A stretch of DNA of 64,000 nucleotides from Paragonimus skrjabini miyazakii. Lineage: Eukaryota > Platyhelminthes > Trematoda > Plagiorchiida > Troglotrematidae. The notes under the pieces are model-generated. The model did not search any database. It had not been told where the DNA came from and saw nothing but the letters and a program-made list of their open reading frames with translations. Position numbers and translations under genes: made by a program. Every line of letters starts with the position of its first letter. Within the stretch, counting starts at the first letter, position 1. Of this stretch, positions 1 to 13,139 are shown piece after piece. The stretch covers positions 63,409-127,408 of the forward strand of contig JTDE01021415.1 of NCBI GenBank assembly GCA_014338405.1, in the 5' to 3' direction.

Positions 1-836
1 CACTACCCCGACGGTGAACCAAAATTAATTTCATTTATTTTGATGTCACAGCACGTTGTATAATTGGCAGATGTGGATTTGTCAGGGAATATGCGCACTG
101 CGAAATGAAAGTTTTACAACTATCTTACAAGAGTGGGAAATACAAATGAATTACAACGATCACCATTACTCATGACACAGAGATTCAAAGGCGCCTGAGC
201 GTTGTATTGTACTACCTGGTTGAAGGTTGCCTACCCTGAATGCTACTGTCACAAGATTAGGCTAGTTCCTCTGGTTTATTGAAAGTGAATTTTATATTCA
301 AGCCTTATTTTATATTTGTTGACCCCCTGCAAATAGATTTAATTTGTTCTACGTCGTACTGTTGTTCTTCTAGATCAATCCAGTTTATTTTTCCGGCCAG
401 CTTGGTCCCCGGGGTTATGTGGAAATCAACCTGACTGACCATTCACTCAGTTTGCAATCTGTGGTGAGTTGATGTTTTACCAACCCACTGCACCTCATGG
501 TTTAAGTATAATTACTATGTCTCCTGCATGAAGAGTTTTGCATGACGATCCCACAATTGATATCAATGACGTTTTTTGTCACGATGACCAAGGCATAGTA
601 TTATGTACGTACGGTTGCTGTACGATGGTTTGTTCTTGTTGGGTGGATCCGTCTGTGACAGCTCACTCCATGTATCATTTTACCATTATGTGTTAGCAGA
701 TCTACACCTAATCCCACGTGGTAAACAGTTTTGTAGGTTGATTTCCCAAATAATTATTCCCCATACGCTTCGACATTACCAGCGTAAGTATGTTTTTGAA
801 TATTACTCGTTACTTTCTCGTATACTCGCAATTCAG

Positions 837-1085
837 CATCATCCGGAAAACTTTCCACGTTCAATCAAAATCTCTCTACCGCGAATTCTGACCACGGTAC
901 TTCGTCGAGAATCCTTCGGTGGACGATACTCTCGTGGTCAGCGAAGACAACCAATGCTCACGCAGGGGCTAACAGCCGAACAGGGTTTATACTGGCACGT
1001 CCAAGTCAAAGTAGATACTTTAGAGCAAACGCTTACCACGGACATGCTTAATTACATTGTCGTCGTTGGGAGACTTTTCATGAAG
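837..1085 (+). CDS. BLTP1: BLTP1 exon 1 of window
   Basis: 249 nt, phase 0 in and 0 out. The donor is AAG|gtaagt. The chosen acceptor is the ag at 835-836 after a moderately pyrimidine-rich tract; the frame stays open upstream, so an earlier start is possible. The exon ends with LTTDMLNYIVVVGRLFMK, matching the BLTP1 block that runs directly into E(V/I)NEVIQK, which is what the next exon supplies. The middle (GGRYSRGQRRQP) is basic and variable. Confidence 0.82.
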
Positions 1086-1980
1086 GTAAGTAATGGATTG
1101 ATTATTTGGGTAGCGTATGCCTGTGAGCATTTCTGTCTAAAGTTCATCAAACGGTACAATAGGAGTCCCGTTTGTCCTATCAGGAGTTTGGTGGTGATAC
1201 ACCGCTACATAACGCGGTGGGTCAAAAGCTCACTCACTTGCTATCTGGTCGTATGTGGTTACGTGAGAGATATCAGCTAGATTGGTAGTTCCAGAACTCC
1301 TCAACTTCCTAAGCACGACACGGTTCATCCTCGTTCGACATATATCAAGTGGACACTAAACTCAGGATATTGACAACCCAACAAATTATTTAGTATATTC
1401 TAGAATAACGCTACAATTTAGTTCAGTGATGAATTGTTGTGCTCGCCCTAATTATATCAGTTCATCAACGTCGCACGAAGAACCATTCGGAAATCATCTT
1501 AGATTCCGATATTTATAAATTTGTCAGGTGGCATCCACTAGAACGGAGACTGCCAGCTGTTGGCGTTTATACCATGATTTTCTGGATGAGGGATTCAGTC
1601 TTTATCCGCTTTCTATGGGGTTAGACTTGGCTTTCTGTTACAATCTAGAACAAGCGTTAATATGCGAGCTCTGAGACGTAGTCAGCCCAGAGTACAATGA
1701 AAACACGTGACGGCAATAGCGCGTTGCTTTATTAAGCACGTGAGAATGAATCCCATATTAATGATGAGGAATAGACAAGACAACAGTCACCCAGTCGATT
1801 GTGTGGGTAACACGATTGGATCATTCGGGGTCACGGTGAGAGAGAGCGGGACATACCCCTGCACGGGTAGACAGGTGACGTGCGGATAACGGCTGGCGCG
1901 GATGCCACACTTACATTCAACTTTATAAGCACTTTTCTAATCTGATCAACCTTGAAAGAATCGACAGCCGCCCTCAAACC
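1086..1980. other. Intron 1, 5' part: nothing recognised
   Basis: The stretch starts with the exon 1 donor. Both strands are broken by stops, and I see no RT, SINE box or terminal repeat here. Confidence 0.5.
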
Positions 1981-1989
1981 TCGGATGGT

Positions 1990-2340
1990 CCACGCGATGT
2001 ACGCATGAACCACCGAGGAATCAGTCTCATTTCATTTATGCGTAAGCTGTTGGCGTCCGTTCTGCTGTGCAGGTTATCCTGGATCTATGATTGGTAATGT
2101 CGCAAGGAGAAAACTGGATTTTGTACGGACGCCTAATGCATCGATCACTTCTTAATTCTCCATCAACTGCTTGTACATCGCCAGGTCTACAAACAGCCAA
2201 CAGCAGTTGTGTTTATGAGTAACCGGTTAGCCTTCGTTTCTGCTAATAGAGCCGTTGTCTGGAGTACCTTGGTGTACAAGGTGTTGCTTGATGAGTATGT
2301 TCACTCTAAAGGCATTATCGCCAGACTTTAGACGGTCTTA
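1990..2340 (+). mobile_element. LINE reverse transcriptase fragment (family B)
   Basis: The + strand translates in patches to a LINE RT finger/palm region: NHRGISLISFMRKLLASVLL near 2010-2070, then further on a relic of the region before the FD(S/T)V motif (ALW..LL...P.KYVNIL type, decayed). The NHRGISL start and the following arrangement match the antisense copy at 27650-30000, so I place them in the same family. No intact frame remains. Confidence 0.6.
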
Positions 2341-2899
2341 TAGTTTATGGCATAGTATTTCATTGTCCGCCGTAAAATGCGGACGACATTGAAGTACATT
2401 AAGGACATATACTGTATCCATTGCATAAATGTGTGGTAATGCTGTTCGTTCGGCTGCTGATAAATAAGTTTTTGTACGATCACTTTAACTGCATACAACT
2501 TTCCATCTATGGGCGAGTATGATTCAGTTCGGGTGATTATTCACTATGAACTTCGGAGAAATGGTAGCTCGATGAACGAGCAGTATTCCGTAAAGCTGGT
2601 TGTAAGCTATAGCTACCGATGCGCCTATAGCAACAGCAAGCAATGCGTTGCTCGGTTTACACTGCGTGACTTCCTGATGTACTTTCGAGCTAACCTAAAT
2701 GGTGTTATTGTTTACACCGACAGAGTTACTCATGTCAGGCAGGCCAGTAGCTGTAGCTCTGACTAGCCATAATCTCTTGATCCTCCAGGTTAGGGATTGC
2801 AAAAAGATTCCCGCCTTCTTCATTAAAAAGATATTTGTTCTAGTACTTCACTACCTCCTAGCTGCTCTCCTACGATAGAAGCTTTTGTGCTGAAAACCT

Positions 2900-5800
2900 T
2901 CGACCAAAAATCCCATTCGTTCTTCTGTCTAGATCATGTCTTCCTGACAGCATCTGATCCACCATACGACCATTACTATTCACAACACTGTTAATCCCAT
3001 ACTGCACCAGCCGTATTGCGATATAAACCGGGTCGAACTATCTTCTGCTTACAACCAAGTGGATAGGCGAAAACCTCTTACTCCTGCCCTATCCCATCAG
3101 TTTCAACTCTCAAGCCACTCTCGGTCACCACTGTTGCTTACTCTACAGATCACACAGCCGATATAACTAACCACGGTAACACCGCCGCACTGAGTGGAAT
3201 CGTAACACACTAGGCTTTCTCTCCTCATCGTCCTTGGTCTTGACCTCGAACGCAAGTTTGTGTAGGTGCTTTCAACCTTGACACTGTGAGACTGATAGGT
3301 CGGATTGACAACACCCGCTCTGTCTACTCGATACTGGTTGTACACTTCAGTTGATTCCACAATCGTCGCTGCCGGTCAATCTAGAGGAGGTATAGTTCTC
3401 GGCGCGACGGCTTCAGCCGCGTTTTTACATTAAATTCTTGTTGTCATTAGACTGTGCTCTCTGGTTGGTAGGTTCCACTACGGTCAATTCCAAACTCGAA
3501 ATTTTGGGAAATCTTTTCATTGTGTTTGCTTATGCTCCAGTTGATTGCGGTGGCCTCGTTGTCAAGGGCATCCTTTACTCGCATCTGGCCACTCTCCTTC
3601 GGTCGATGCATGGTTCTGACAGTCATTTTGACTGGAGATATGAACACCTAGGTCGGCCACCTTGATCGGTTCGAGTCTCTTTTGGTTGATGCGTTTTGGC
3701 TACCATCACACTGCTCGGATAATGGTTGGCTGCTGTTGCAACTGTGTGCCGAGCGTAGGTTGTTTTTAGTCAACACTAGTCTTAGACGTCGTGTGCTCCA
3801 TTCTTATGCTCGGCATCTCCTTCTTCGAATCAGACTTGGTCTCAAATTGTCCGTTCAGCTGCTAGTTAGCTGCGACTTAGTTTCATTTAAGACTATTGTT
3901 CTTATCAGAACGCTTACTTAGCTTTGCACCATGCGTTGGCATGTTATCGTCACATCCTTGCCATTGCTGGACAAGAGCCTTAACGGTCGTTAAGACTGAG
4001 TGTCGAGAAGGCGACCAGGTCGCCTGTAAACCATTTGCACCGAACCAGTATGGAATACCAGCTTAGCAGTTCTATGGTAGATGATCTCAACATTTGTTTG
4101 ACCGAAATATCAGGCTATTTCTGAAGCTTACATTACAGCGTGCCACACGGTGGTTGTTTTGTTAAATAAACGTCGGATTTTAAAGTAATCCCTAGGGTCG
4201 TTGGACGTCCGACGGGACGTTCCTCCTGGCAGGTCACATAACCGGTTTAGAAGGAATATGTGGAAGAAACGGATAGGTAGACTGATCCGCTGTTCGTTAG
4301 ACTTGGCTGATGGTGAGAGTTGAGGAAATGGAATTTGGTTTTGTTTCAATGAACACTGGCAAATTCTTCAAGTGTATCTGTGCCAGTGGTCTTGTTTCGT
4401 CCGCTTGTTAATAAGTCTTTGAGCTAGCAGACGGTATGCTCGTTCATAATAAGTTCTGAAGGTTGGGGGCTCTGAGAAAAACCCTTTTGAGGATCATTTT
4501 AGCCGGCCTCCTGCTTCTACTTTGTTGCAGCCACAAATTTGTAATGTAGCACCCTAGTCGGGAAATCCTGAGCCGTTTGTGATCGTTCGGGTCCACTTTT
4601 GCTTTTTGGCCCTTAAACGCAAAAGGGTTGTTGGGTGGTGAGATGATCGATCCGTAACACTTTTCACAAGAGGTGGTGACGCAGTAGTAGATACCATGAC
4701 TTCGTTTGGACAGCGTGGAATGTCTCTGTTCGTTGTGTTTTTCGGTGGTATTTCCTATATTCAAGAGAGGTATCAAAGGCTCTTGCGAAAACCTTAGGGG
4801 AATTAGCCTGACGCCAGTTATTACTAGGGTTGTGGCTTCCACTGTACTTCGTCGATACACTGCAGTTCGAAAGAAAAACATTAGGGAAGAGCATGCAGGT
4901 TTTCCCCTGGATAAATATGTGGTAATAAGGTTTTCACCCTTCCCTAGTAGTGGGGTGATGGCGTGCTTACTGCCGTCCAACAATTACCGTTTTCCTTAAC
5001 TATACAGATGCGCTTGATTAATTCTCTCGCGCCGCATCCTTAGATTCTCAAACGCCGGGTTTACGGAATAATTATTTGAACATACCATGACGCGTTATTG
5101 CTATACTCCATTCCAGGTTAGGGTCTTCGGTGAATCGTATGACATTTTCCGCTCCAGGTTTGTTTTTGTCACAGACGGAATAGTGTTAGAGGCGTTCTTG
5201 GAATACTGGGACGGACCTCCCCCGTGATGAAGGACTGATTATTGTTCACTGAGTTGACGATAAGTTGCTGTTGTTAGACCCCTTCCAAGCGGCGCAGACA
5301 ATACTGAACACTATTGCAGGCTCTGCCGTATATTTCGGAATGCGCTTTGCAGTCTCAAAGTGCTATCGCAACATCGTTGTGATTATGTAGATTTAATATT
5401 GTGTAATGCAGTCATGGAGGTTGTCGACCGGTTTGTGTTCTTAGGAAATCTCATCAGTAGCTGTGACAGTATAGGGAATGAGATAGAAGCTCGCATCTGG
5501 AAGGTTAGGGCGGTATTGACTTATCTAGTACACCTCCAACGACAGAGCATCATCTCTTCGGGGATTAAGGGTTGCATATATTAGTCGTCTATGAGCGCTG
5601 CGGCACCTGACTGTTCGAGGTGGGAGACTTGACTCCAGCTGTTTGACTATGGATATTCATGTTCGATCACTCGCGTCGGGCAGTACCAGCGGGTAGGCAA
5701 CGAAGTAGTTAAGAAGCGGGTATTTTTTTTATGAATGTCAAGCGAGCTCCTTTGCTTGATTTTTAAGTGCACAGACTTAGGTGCTTAGGCTGAGTAACAA

Positions 5801-6612
5801 AGATGCCAGCTTATCGTCTTCCTCACCGGCCACTTTTACAGACACCTTGGCCGACTTTTGCATGATATGAGTTGGACAATTGTCGATGTGGCACGCAGGC
5901 ATGCAGTCGTTCGCTAAGGCGTCAGGCACAGTAGATGGGGTTCGTCTCCTTCACGGCTCACATAATTGATGGTTGGAGGTCTTAGCTGAGATGGTAGCTG
6001 ATCGAGCTCAGTGGCGTGAATGTTGTCGTTGTTTGGCCGCGTTGTCTGTCAGGTAAGTTCAAGTAATGATGCAGGACAGTGAAAGCCATCTTGCTGGTGA
6101 CGCCTCACTTTCACCTATAGCTCGGTTGTTTGTTTGCAAAATGTTGTTGTATCAGTGTGACCGTAACTGATGCTTAGCCTGCAAATTCGTTTATTGCACG
6201 AACTCCCGTACAGGCTATGTTAAACATGGGATCACGGCCGCGTACACTCATTTGCACGGCTGACGTGCATTTACACACATTCGGTAGTAGTGCGTTGTCA
6301 TTCGGCCTAGTGTCACTTCCGCCGTAGATCGTACACACTATTCCGATGGTCGCTTCTGGTTGATCGTCTTCGTGTGAGTAGTGTACTACTCACAAACGAA
6401 ACTACCTGTTATACTTGTAGCTCAGTCGTTTGTTTGCAAGGTGTAGGCATCTCAATGTTGAATATTTGAATATAGCCTTAGTTGTTTTTAGTAGTTTGGT
6501 CCTACTTCCCCCTATTTGTTTCTGAGCTCTTTTTTTCATGGCCTTTTGGTGGTTGGACATCAGCGGTAGCTTCTGATGCATTGCTGTCTTTGATGATGTT
6601 GATGTTAAATTT
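2900..6612 (+). mobile_element. Degenerate near-full-length RTE-like LINE (family A)
   Basis: Decayed + strand element. About 3320-3930 is an endonuclease-type region with a YAPVD motif and a FDWRYE relic of the usual (L)AGD(F/M)N block. It is homologous to the copy at 57995-58760. About 4700-4990 carries SCENLRGISLTPVITRVVAS of the RT finger. About 5290-5590 carries the thumb (CDYVDLILCNAVMEVVDRF), parallel to the antisense copy at 10556-11460. About 5990-6612 is the 3' UTR, ending in a GATGATGTTGATG run; microsatellite-like 3' ends are typical of RTE elements. Many stops and frameshifts. Confidence 0.72.
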
Positions 6613-6689
6613 AGGTTTATGTGTACTGACTGATAGTTTGGCAGATTTATCGAACTCTTAGTAGTTCATATAATGATTTATTCGCTGTT

Positions 6690-7190
6690 GGTAGAATCGG
6701 AACTTGCGATTCAATCATCATCAGTGGTTCGCACTGATGCCCGACTATTATACAACCATGATCAAGAGGACGAATCCACGCGGGACGCAAAAGAAGGGGA
6801 AAGGTTGGGACCTTTTGTTTGAAACAGTGGTGCCTAATTTCGGACAGTCAACATTAAGGTGCTTACAACTAGGGAAGTCAGCCAAACAGCAACTTTCACA
6901 TCACTGAGTTTCAGTGGTCATCACCTTTTTAACAACGTGTCCAGCCACCGAGTCCGAGTTACGCATGTCCCGGCTCCTGAGACTAACCCGAGCAACATCG
7001 ACTTGCCGACTGGTAACAACCTTCATACCTCTATACCAAATTACCGTTTGTTTACCTCACACAATTGCGCTAATCGGCCGCGGTATCAGTGTAAGGTGCT
7101 GAGTGTGACAGATAACGAGTTACCATCCTTGATGTGTGACATGACTATCTACGTCTGTGCGAACTTGAAATTTAAGTGACTTTAAGTGCT
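6690..7190 (-). mobile_element. 3' end of an antisense family A LINE
   Basis: The reverse complement ends in the same 3' UTR tail (ACCACTGATGATGATTG type end at about 6715) and contains the C-terminal RT region plus UTR in the same order as the better copy at 10202-11470. It lies tail to tail with the + copy that ends at 6612. It is too decayed to code. Confidence 0.6.
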
Positions 7191-7199
7191 TCATACTGA

Positions 7200-8170
7200 C
7201 GGATATCTACTTCTCAGCTTTATTGTTTCTGGCTGTTTACTCTTACTTAATGTATGTCAGTGAATGCTAGTGTCTGTGGTTAAATGTTCAGAGATGGTTC
7301 ACATTCTTCATCCTAAGTGACCAGGCTTGGCGATCGCAGTGTCACATAGCTTTCGTGGTCGCATTGGACACGCGATCACTAGGCTTCAGGTCAACATCAG
7401 ATCCATGGTTTCACTAACTTAAGTTTCGAATACAGTCGACCAAGTTTCTTATATTGCTGATCACTTTTCGTACGCTTAATGTCTCCGGTTGATACGATTG
7501 CATCTCGATCTGTGGGAAATGTTTGAACGATCATACAATACAGGACGTTCTCGCTCTCACTTCACGAGGTATGCCACAGGAACGGTCCGTATCGAGTGGT
7601 TTGCATAACCTCCATCTGGGATCTTCACTTTCGGTGTTATGAGTTGGAGCGTCGCGAACAGTAGCAGCTTAGTAAATTAATGAGATTATAGCCTAAATTG
7701 ATTAAACCACTGTGGCATTGTTCTCATGCTTGCCGCCGTTACCGACCGGGTATCCTGTGCGTCTGACGCATTCCCTAAACTTATCATTTTATTGGTTGCC
7801 TTTATTGGCACGCATTCTATTGGTTATTTTATTCAGGGTCGTACTGCGTTCTCTGATCAATTGCGTGTGGAACTTTCTTGGGACTGTGGTTGTCGTCTGT
7901 CTTTCCGGTTTTGCACTGTAACATTGTATCCTCGTTGTCTAATAAGGATTCGGAGCCAGTTCGTTTGTACATATTTATACATTAACCATTGTAAACAGAA
8001 GACTACGGTTTGATTTTACAATCAATCTTCGTTATGATATTTCTTGGCCTCGTTGTTCGTCGTTTGTCTGACATACAATTCTCCTTTCACTGTTCTTGCT
8101 GTTCTGTTTATTCGTGTCAGCTTTCGTTAAGATGAAACCAACACATTAACTTTGGCAGCTTGTATCCAAG
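7200..8170. other. Intron 1, middle: nothing recognised
   Basis: AT-rich sequence with short open frames only (up to 95 codons, T-rich hydrophobic translations). No conserved motif, SINE promoter box or terminal repeat seen. Confidence 0.45.
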
Positions 8171-8179
8171 CCATGAAAT

Positions 8180-9965
8180 GGTAAAGCTACAGTAATATTT
8201 GGGTACAACCGTGACATGACACATATTACCTTACCAGTACATCCTGCATAGCACGCTGTGGAAACGTGAACACAACTTCTAACGAAGCGAAGACCAGACG
8301 CAGGGTTACAATATCAGGGTAGTTCCACAACCCGTGACCCATGTCGGCGATCTTCTTCCACAATAAATCTAAGGTATTTGATGCTGGACATTCGAAGGCT
8401 GCATTTTCCAGCGCGAATTCGGTAACTATATTCACTCAGACCAGTAAGAGTTTGGTCCAGCTTCTGCTTCAGATCTTCTGCATTGTGACCCATAACTATA
8501 GTGTCGTCTAGGTAGGCAGTCTCACCGGGAATATCCGTGAGCATAGTATCCATCATTTGTTAGAAGATGGCTGGCGCTGTCCTTACGCCGAATAGCAGGT
8601 GGTTGGATCGGTACAGTCCTTTGTGGGTATTAATTATTAACAATTCCTTAGATTCTTCAGCGACTAACAATTGTAAATAGGCCTCGGCCAGGTCGAACTT
8701 CGCGAAACATTTCTCGCCATTCGATTTCTTGAAGGGATCCTCCGGTGTCGGCAAGGGATACTGGTGCGTCTTAAGAACGTCATTTAGACCTGTAGAGTAG
8801 TCTGCACAGAGTCGTATTGTTCCATTTGCCTTTTTGACCTCGACGATAGAGGCTGCTCTCATGCTGAATAGTTCACCGGTTCAGTCACTCCAGCTTTCTA
8901 AAGACGTTCCAGTTCTTGCTCAGCAGTTGCCAGAACAGCGTAGGGTATTGGACGTTTGGGTCGAAATACCGGCTTCGTTCCAGGACGAACAGAAAAGTTT
9001 GCCTTCAATTTGGTGCACTAACTGAGTTCTTCTTTGAACACATCCGAATGTCTCTGCTGGAAAGCGTTTGCGAGTTGATGGTGGACTTCTGCTCAGCTTG
9101 ATTGCTGTTGCAGATTGGGACTAATGGTCTGTCAAATAGATGCAGTGTGTCAATCGAATCCGAAGAGATCCAGACCCGGTTTGTGGGTCACGTAGCAGGT
9201 ACCCCTGATTGATGATCCTTCAAGGGATGAAATGCAGTGGGCAATTGATCATCAGTAGCGCTTCAAGCAAGTTAGATTGGCGGGCGTATTGCAGGTTGGC
9301 CAATCAGGTGCCACTTGCGATCAGAGATTAGTATACTGTCGGATTCTGTATCGAGCTGTGGTTTCACCGACTTGTCGTTGATGGAGACGGATACGTACTT
9401 TCTGTGCGTCAAGTGGCCATCGTTTGTTGCTGCGAGAACGACTTGCGCTCTTGAGAAGCGCGGCTTGCGTGGCTCGCAGGAGTTCTGATTCAGCAGGTGC
9501 TGGTGCCCCTTAAAACGGCAATGGTCTTCTTTGTGACCTCACTGGGAGCAGTGGGTGCATCGATGTTTGAATGGATAATATCGGACATAATGCCATCCAC
9601 CACATTGTCACCACGGTATGGGGGTTTTGTTCAACTTTCGCCTTCCGACGTCGATTCAACCTTGACTGGGACATTTGAAGACACCCTGTGGATGTTTGAG
9701 TGACTGCTGTGTACGATCACAGCGGTATCAAGCTTCGGATTCACCATGCACTGGCGTTCGGCAATGATATCCTGCAGGGTGATTTCAGGACATTGCTCTG
9801 TCTTCTCCAAAATTCATGTTCGGTTGTTGGAAACTCAGCTTATGCATCAGTGTTTCAATAAGTTTTAACTCCGCTTGCTCGAATTGTTTCTGCTGCTGTT
9901 GAAGGAGGGTTTGCATCTGCTCGAACGTTAATGACATCATGGGTACTTCCATCGCCAAATGTTGT
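8180..9965 (-). mobile_element. Ty3/Gypsy retrotransposon relic (gag, zinc knuckle, protease, RT)
   Basis: Read on the - strand the order is Gag N-terminus with a Gln run (about 9940-9780), a degraded zinc knuckle (about 9610-9520), a protease with LDTESD in place of LDTGSD/LDTASD (about 9350-9330), then RT. The RT has IRLCADYS, QYPLPTPEDPF, FAKFDLAEAYLQL, LLFGVRTAPAIFQ and the catalytic YLDD at about 8516-8504, then a TLR..LAS.E tail. Frameshifts and stops separate the pieces and the gag core is short. No LTRs could be defined. The knuckle and protease resemble the copy at 59802-61190, so both belong to one family. Confidence 0.78.
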
Positions 9966-10201
9966 AAACCTTCGAAAGAATACGATGGTTCGTCCTAGGT
10001 ATAATTGTGCGCTGGACAGAACCCGGATTCTCTTCTCGGTAACAATTAACATGGAAAATCTCAGTCCAGAAAATGCCGTCACTTTCCGCTACCAAAACAA
10101 ACCAAAAGACACGTGCAAAAGTCACTTTTCTATCATCTTAAAACGTGTGCGACAAGGCGAAAAATACAAGTCATCTATATGGTGCGTAGTGACCTAATCA
10201 T

Positions 10202-11470
10202 CATCTTCATAGACAGCAATACATCAGTGGTTCACACTGATGCTTAACTGCCACACAACCATGAAGAAGGAGAAACAAACCTTGTTTAGGAAGACAGAAG
10301 AAAAAAGGGAGAGTGAAGGAGACCTAACCACTAAAAATAGCTACGTCTACATTCAAACATACAACATCAAGGCGCCTACACCTTGCAGACAAACAACCGA
10401 ACTGTAAGTGAAAGTATGGCGTCACTAGCAAGACAGCTTCCTCACGGCTTTCACTGCCCCGCGTCATTAAATGCACTCACTTCACAGACAACTCGGCCAA
10501 ACAACGACGGCATTCACGCCATTGAGCTCGGTTAGCCGCCATCTCACCTAAAGTTTCAAGCCACCGACTCTGAGTCGCGAGGGCTCCAGCTCTGGGGACG
10601 AACCCGATCTACAATGCCCAACACCTTCGTGAACGATTTCATTTGTCTACGCCAGGTCATCGTTTGTCCACCTCGCACCTTACGCCAATCGGCCGCAGCG
10701 TCGACAAACATTGCTCGGTGTGGCATGCGATTAGTTGGCATCCTTAGTACATGACCTAACCATCTAAGTCTGTGCAGATGTAGTGACTGAATAAAAGAAC
10801 TCGTTTGACAATCAGTGCCAAACACCCGCTTCCTAACATCCTCGTTGCTCACTCGTTGGTGCCATCCGATACGAGCGATTGAACGCAAACATCGGTGGTC
10901 AAACACCTGAAGACGGTTCAGGTCTTCTACCCTGAGGGGCCATGTTTCGCTGCCGTAAAGTAATACAGCTCTCACGGTTGTCTGATATACGCGACCCTTA
11001 AGCTTCAGAGAGATACCTTTCTGTCACCATAAGTGCCTCAGATTAGTAAACACCAATCTAGCCTTGAAAATATGCGCCTCTATCTCACTTCCTACACCTC
11101 CGCTGCCGATGCAGCTCTCAAGGTATGCAAACCGCTCAACAACTTCCATGACTTCATTATCTAACATTAAATCTACGTAATCACAGCAATCTTGCAGAAG
11201 CACTGCATTTCGAGGCTGCAAAGCGCATTCCGAAGTACTTAGCAGAACGCGAAATTGCATTCAGCGTTGCTTGTGCCGCTTGAAAGTTGTCAAACAGCAA
11301 CACCTTATCGTCAGCATAATCAAGATCAGTCAGCCTTCCACCAGGTAGGAGGTCCACACCAGCATCATTTGAATGACGCAAACAGTCCTCCATTATTTCG
11401 TCCATGACGAAATTAAACAAAAATGGTGAAAGGGGACAGCCTCGACGAACGCCGCTCCTGGTGTCTCGTT
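10202..11470 (-). mobile_element. 5'-truncated antisense family A LINE (RT C-terminal half plus 3' UTR)
   Basis: The - strand begins around 11460 with the RT palm (FNFVMDEIMEDCLRHSN, then YADD inside LTDLDYADDKVLLFDNF), followed by thumb and connection (CDYVDLMLDNEVMEVVERF; LLYGSETWPLRVEDLNRL; DHRCLRSIARIGWHQRVSN; LHRLRWLGHVLRMP). The frame is interrupted near 11200-11000 and resumes. From about 10555 to 10202 the 3' UTR ends in a GATGATGAT-type tail. The copy is 5' truncated at about 11470, usual for target-primed LINEs. It is the best preserved family A C-terminus in the window. Confidence 0.85.
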
Positions 11471-11479
11471 GTGACAGTA

Positions 11480-12368
11480 GTGACCTAAAAACATTCTCAA
11501 ATCATAAAACAGAAGGACAGTAACCGAAGTGAATAGTTAGGGTCACTAGGTCACCAATGAACATAGCGGAGTAGAGGTCGGACAGGTAAAAAAGATAGCC
11601 AAGTTTACTTTTTGATCATTCTGGACAGTTCCGCTCATTCTGATTGGATCAATTGTTTTTCTCGAGGATGGAGGCGGATTGGAATGAAAAAAATGGACTC
11701 TCCAACGCAAATGATGAATACGCTTCTATCCGTTGACCTATTCGCAGTTGTTCATCATGCGCAGCCCGGCCATATTAGCCTGGTAGGTTTCCGCCTTCCG
11801 GCTCGCTGATTGTTAGCTTAGGCACACCTGCGGTTTAGGCCGTTCGTTTTTTATCACGTACTTATAAGTAATTGTCTGCACGCATGCAGGTTTTGTGTTC
11901 TAATTCGGCTTGATTATTTGGGTCATAGCAAGAACACGCTCGTTAGCGCATTTAAAAAAAATTCTGGCTACTCTTTTTTGACATCTCTGTTGCTAGTGTT
12001 TTTAGTCGTCCAGTACCGTGATTTTCCGCTTGCACCCACTTTTATGACTTACCACATCTTCTCTGACGACATCGCCCATTGGCCAATCATTACTGCCAAA
12101 TAATTTTCAGTCGTCCGGCTATTTGATGTTTGACTCCACCCTGTGAACTCAGTGTTCAAGCCAGTAAGTTTTGTTTTGATCTAGTTCAGCAATTCTGGAC
12201 AACTTGTCGAATGCATGATCCTACTGCACAATCAGTAATGAACTGCGCAATGGAGTTAGCTTCTCTCCTTACAAAATAGTACTTGCTTTTTATCCAGTTA
12301 TTTACAGTAGTACATACTAACTATTTTTATCCTTGTTCGCTCATATTGCGTTTACACTTCGCTTCCAG
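11480..12368. other. Intron 1, 3' part: nothing recognised
   Basis: No repeat or coding motif seen. The last bases before 12369 form the acceptor (cttcgcttccag) of exon 2. Confidence 0.45.
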
Positions 12369-12541
12369 GAGATAAACGAAGTTATACAGAAGATGGCTGG
12401 TGATGAGCAGCGGGCATGCACCTCTCGACCTCGACCCAAACTTTTTCCATCCACACTGACTGTAACGGATCCTTATGCAGCAGCAGAAAATGGTTGGTTG
12501 CTCTCAAGGGCAGCACGAGGCAAAACAAAGTTCACTATCCG
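12369..12541 (+). CDS. BLTP1: BLTP1 exon 2
   Basis: 173 nt, phase 0 in and 2 out. It opens with EINEVIQKMAGDEQ, which continues FMK of exon 1 exactly as in the family. It then carries a basic/proline stretch (RPRPKLFPSTLTV), ending in KTKFTIR with the last Arg codon split (CG|G). Its donor is gtagtt, weaker than consensus. The exon sits alone between LINEs in opposite orientation. Confidence 0.85.
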
Positions 12542-12574
12542 GTAGTTGTCCAATGTTTCTGTACGATTTGTTGA

Positions 12575-12594
12575 TTATATATATATATATATAT
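12575..12594. repeat. (TA)n microsatellite
   Basis: Short alternating TA run just downstream of exon 2. Confidence 0.9.
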
Positions 12595-12658
12595 GATAAC
12601 GGATCCTAGTATGGGTTTGAAACGTCACAATAAATCGTTCACTACTCAGTGTTTGCCC

Positions 12659-12661
<3 letters not shown>

Positions 12662-12707
<46 letters not shown>
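12662..12707. repeat. (TA)n microsatellite, about 46 nt
   Basis: Perfect alternating TA tract 120 nt after exon 2 and about 70 nt from the shorter tract. Likely length-variable and able to extrude cruciforms. Confidence 0.95.
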
Positions 12708-12708
<1 letters not shown>

Positions 12709-13139
12709 GTTATGCTTCATCCCTGCAGACGTGTAGTTGTCTCTTGTGACTTATTAATTCGATTCTCATGCGGAAACAGTCGGTTGTCACTACGTCGTAA
12801 ATTTCTTCTTCCTTGGTGGACGTGATGACGCATTATGTATTTGTAAGCTCGTAGCGTGGAAAGTTCACTGCATCACCATCAATGCATTTCTATTCGTCAT
12901 GGCGCGCGAAGCTAATGTTAACTCATGTTGAGCAACAGAACGCTTTTGACCTTCAATCCCAATTTAATTACCGATTCTTGAGACAAAAAAGTGTTCTGCA
13001 ATGCGGCAGGGTTTTCTTTTCGCTCATTCATCTTGATATGCTGATGCTTAGTTACGTGCGTACTTGTTTGTGTCCTTGTATACGTTCACACTGTTCACTG
13101 CAAAATACAAAGGCGATTTGTTTGTTGGACGCTTTATGG

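Noticed and set aside
603..836. Upstream part of the long + frame as exon 1 coding
   Set aside because: T-rich, unconserved translation with a plausible acceptor at 835-836. Kept only as a possible extension.
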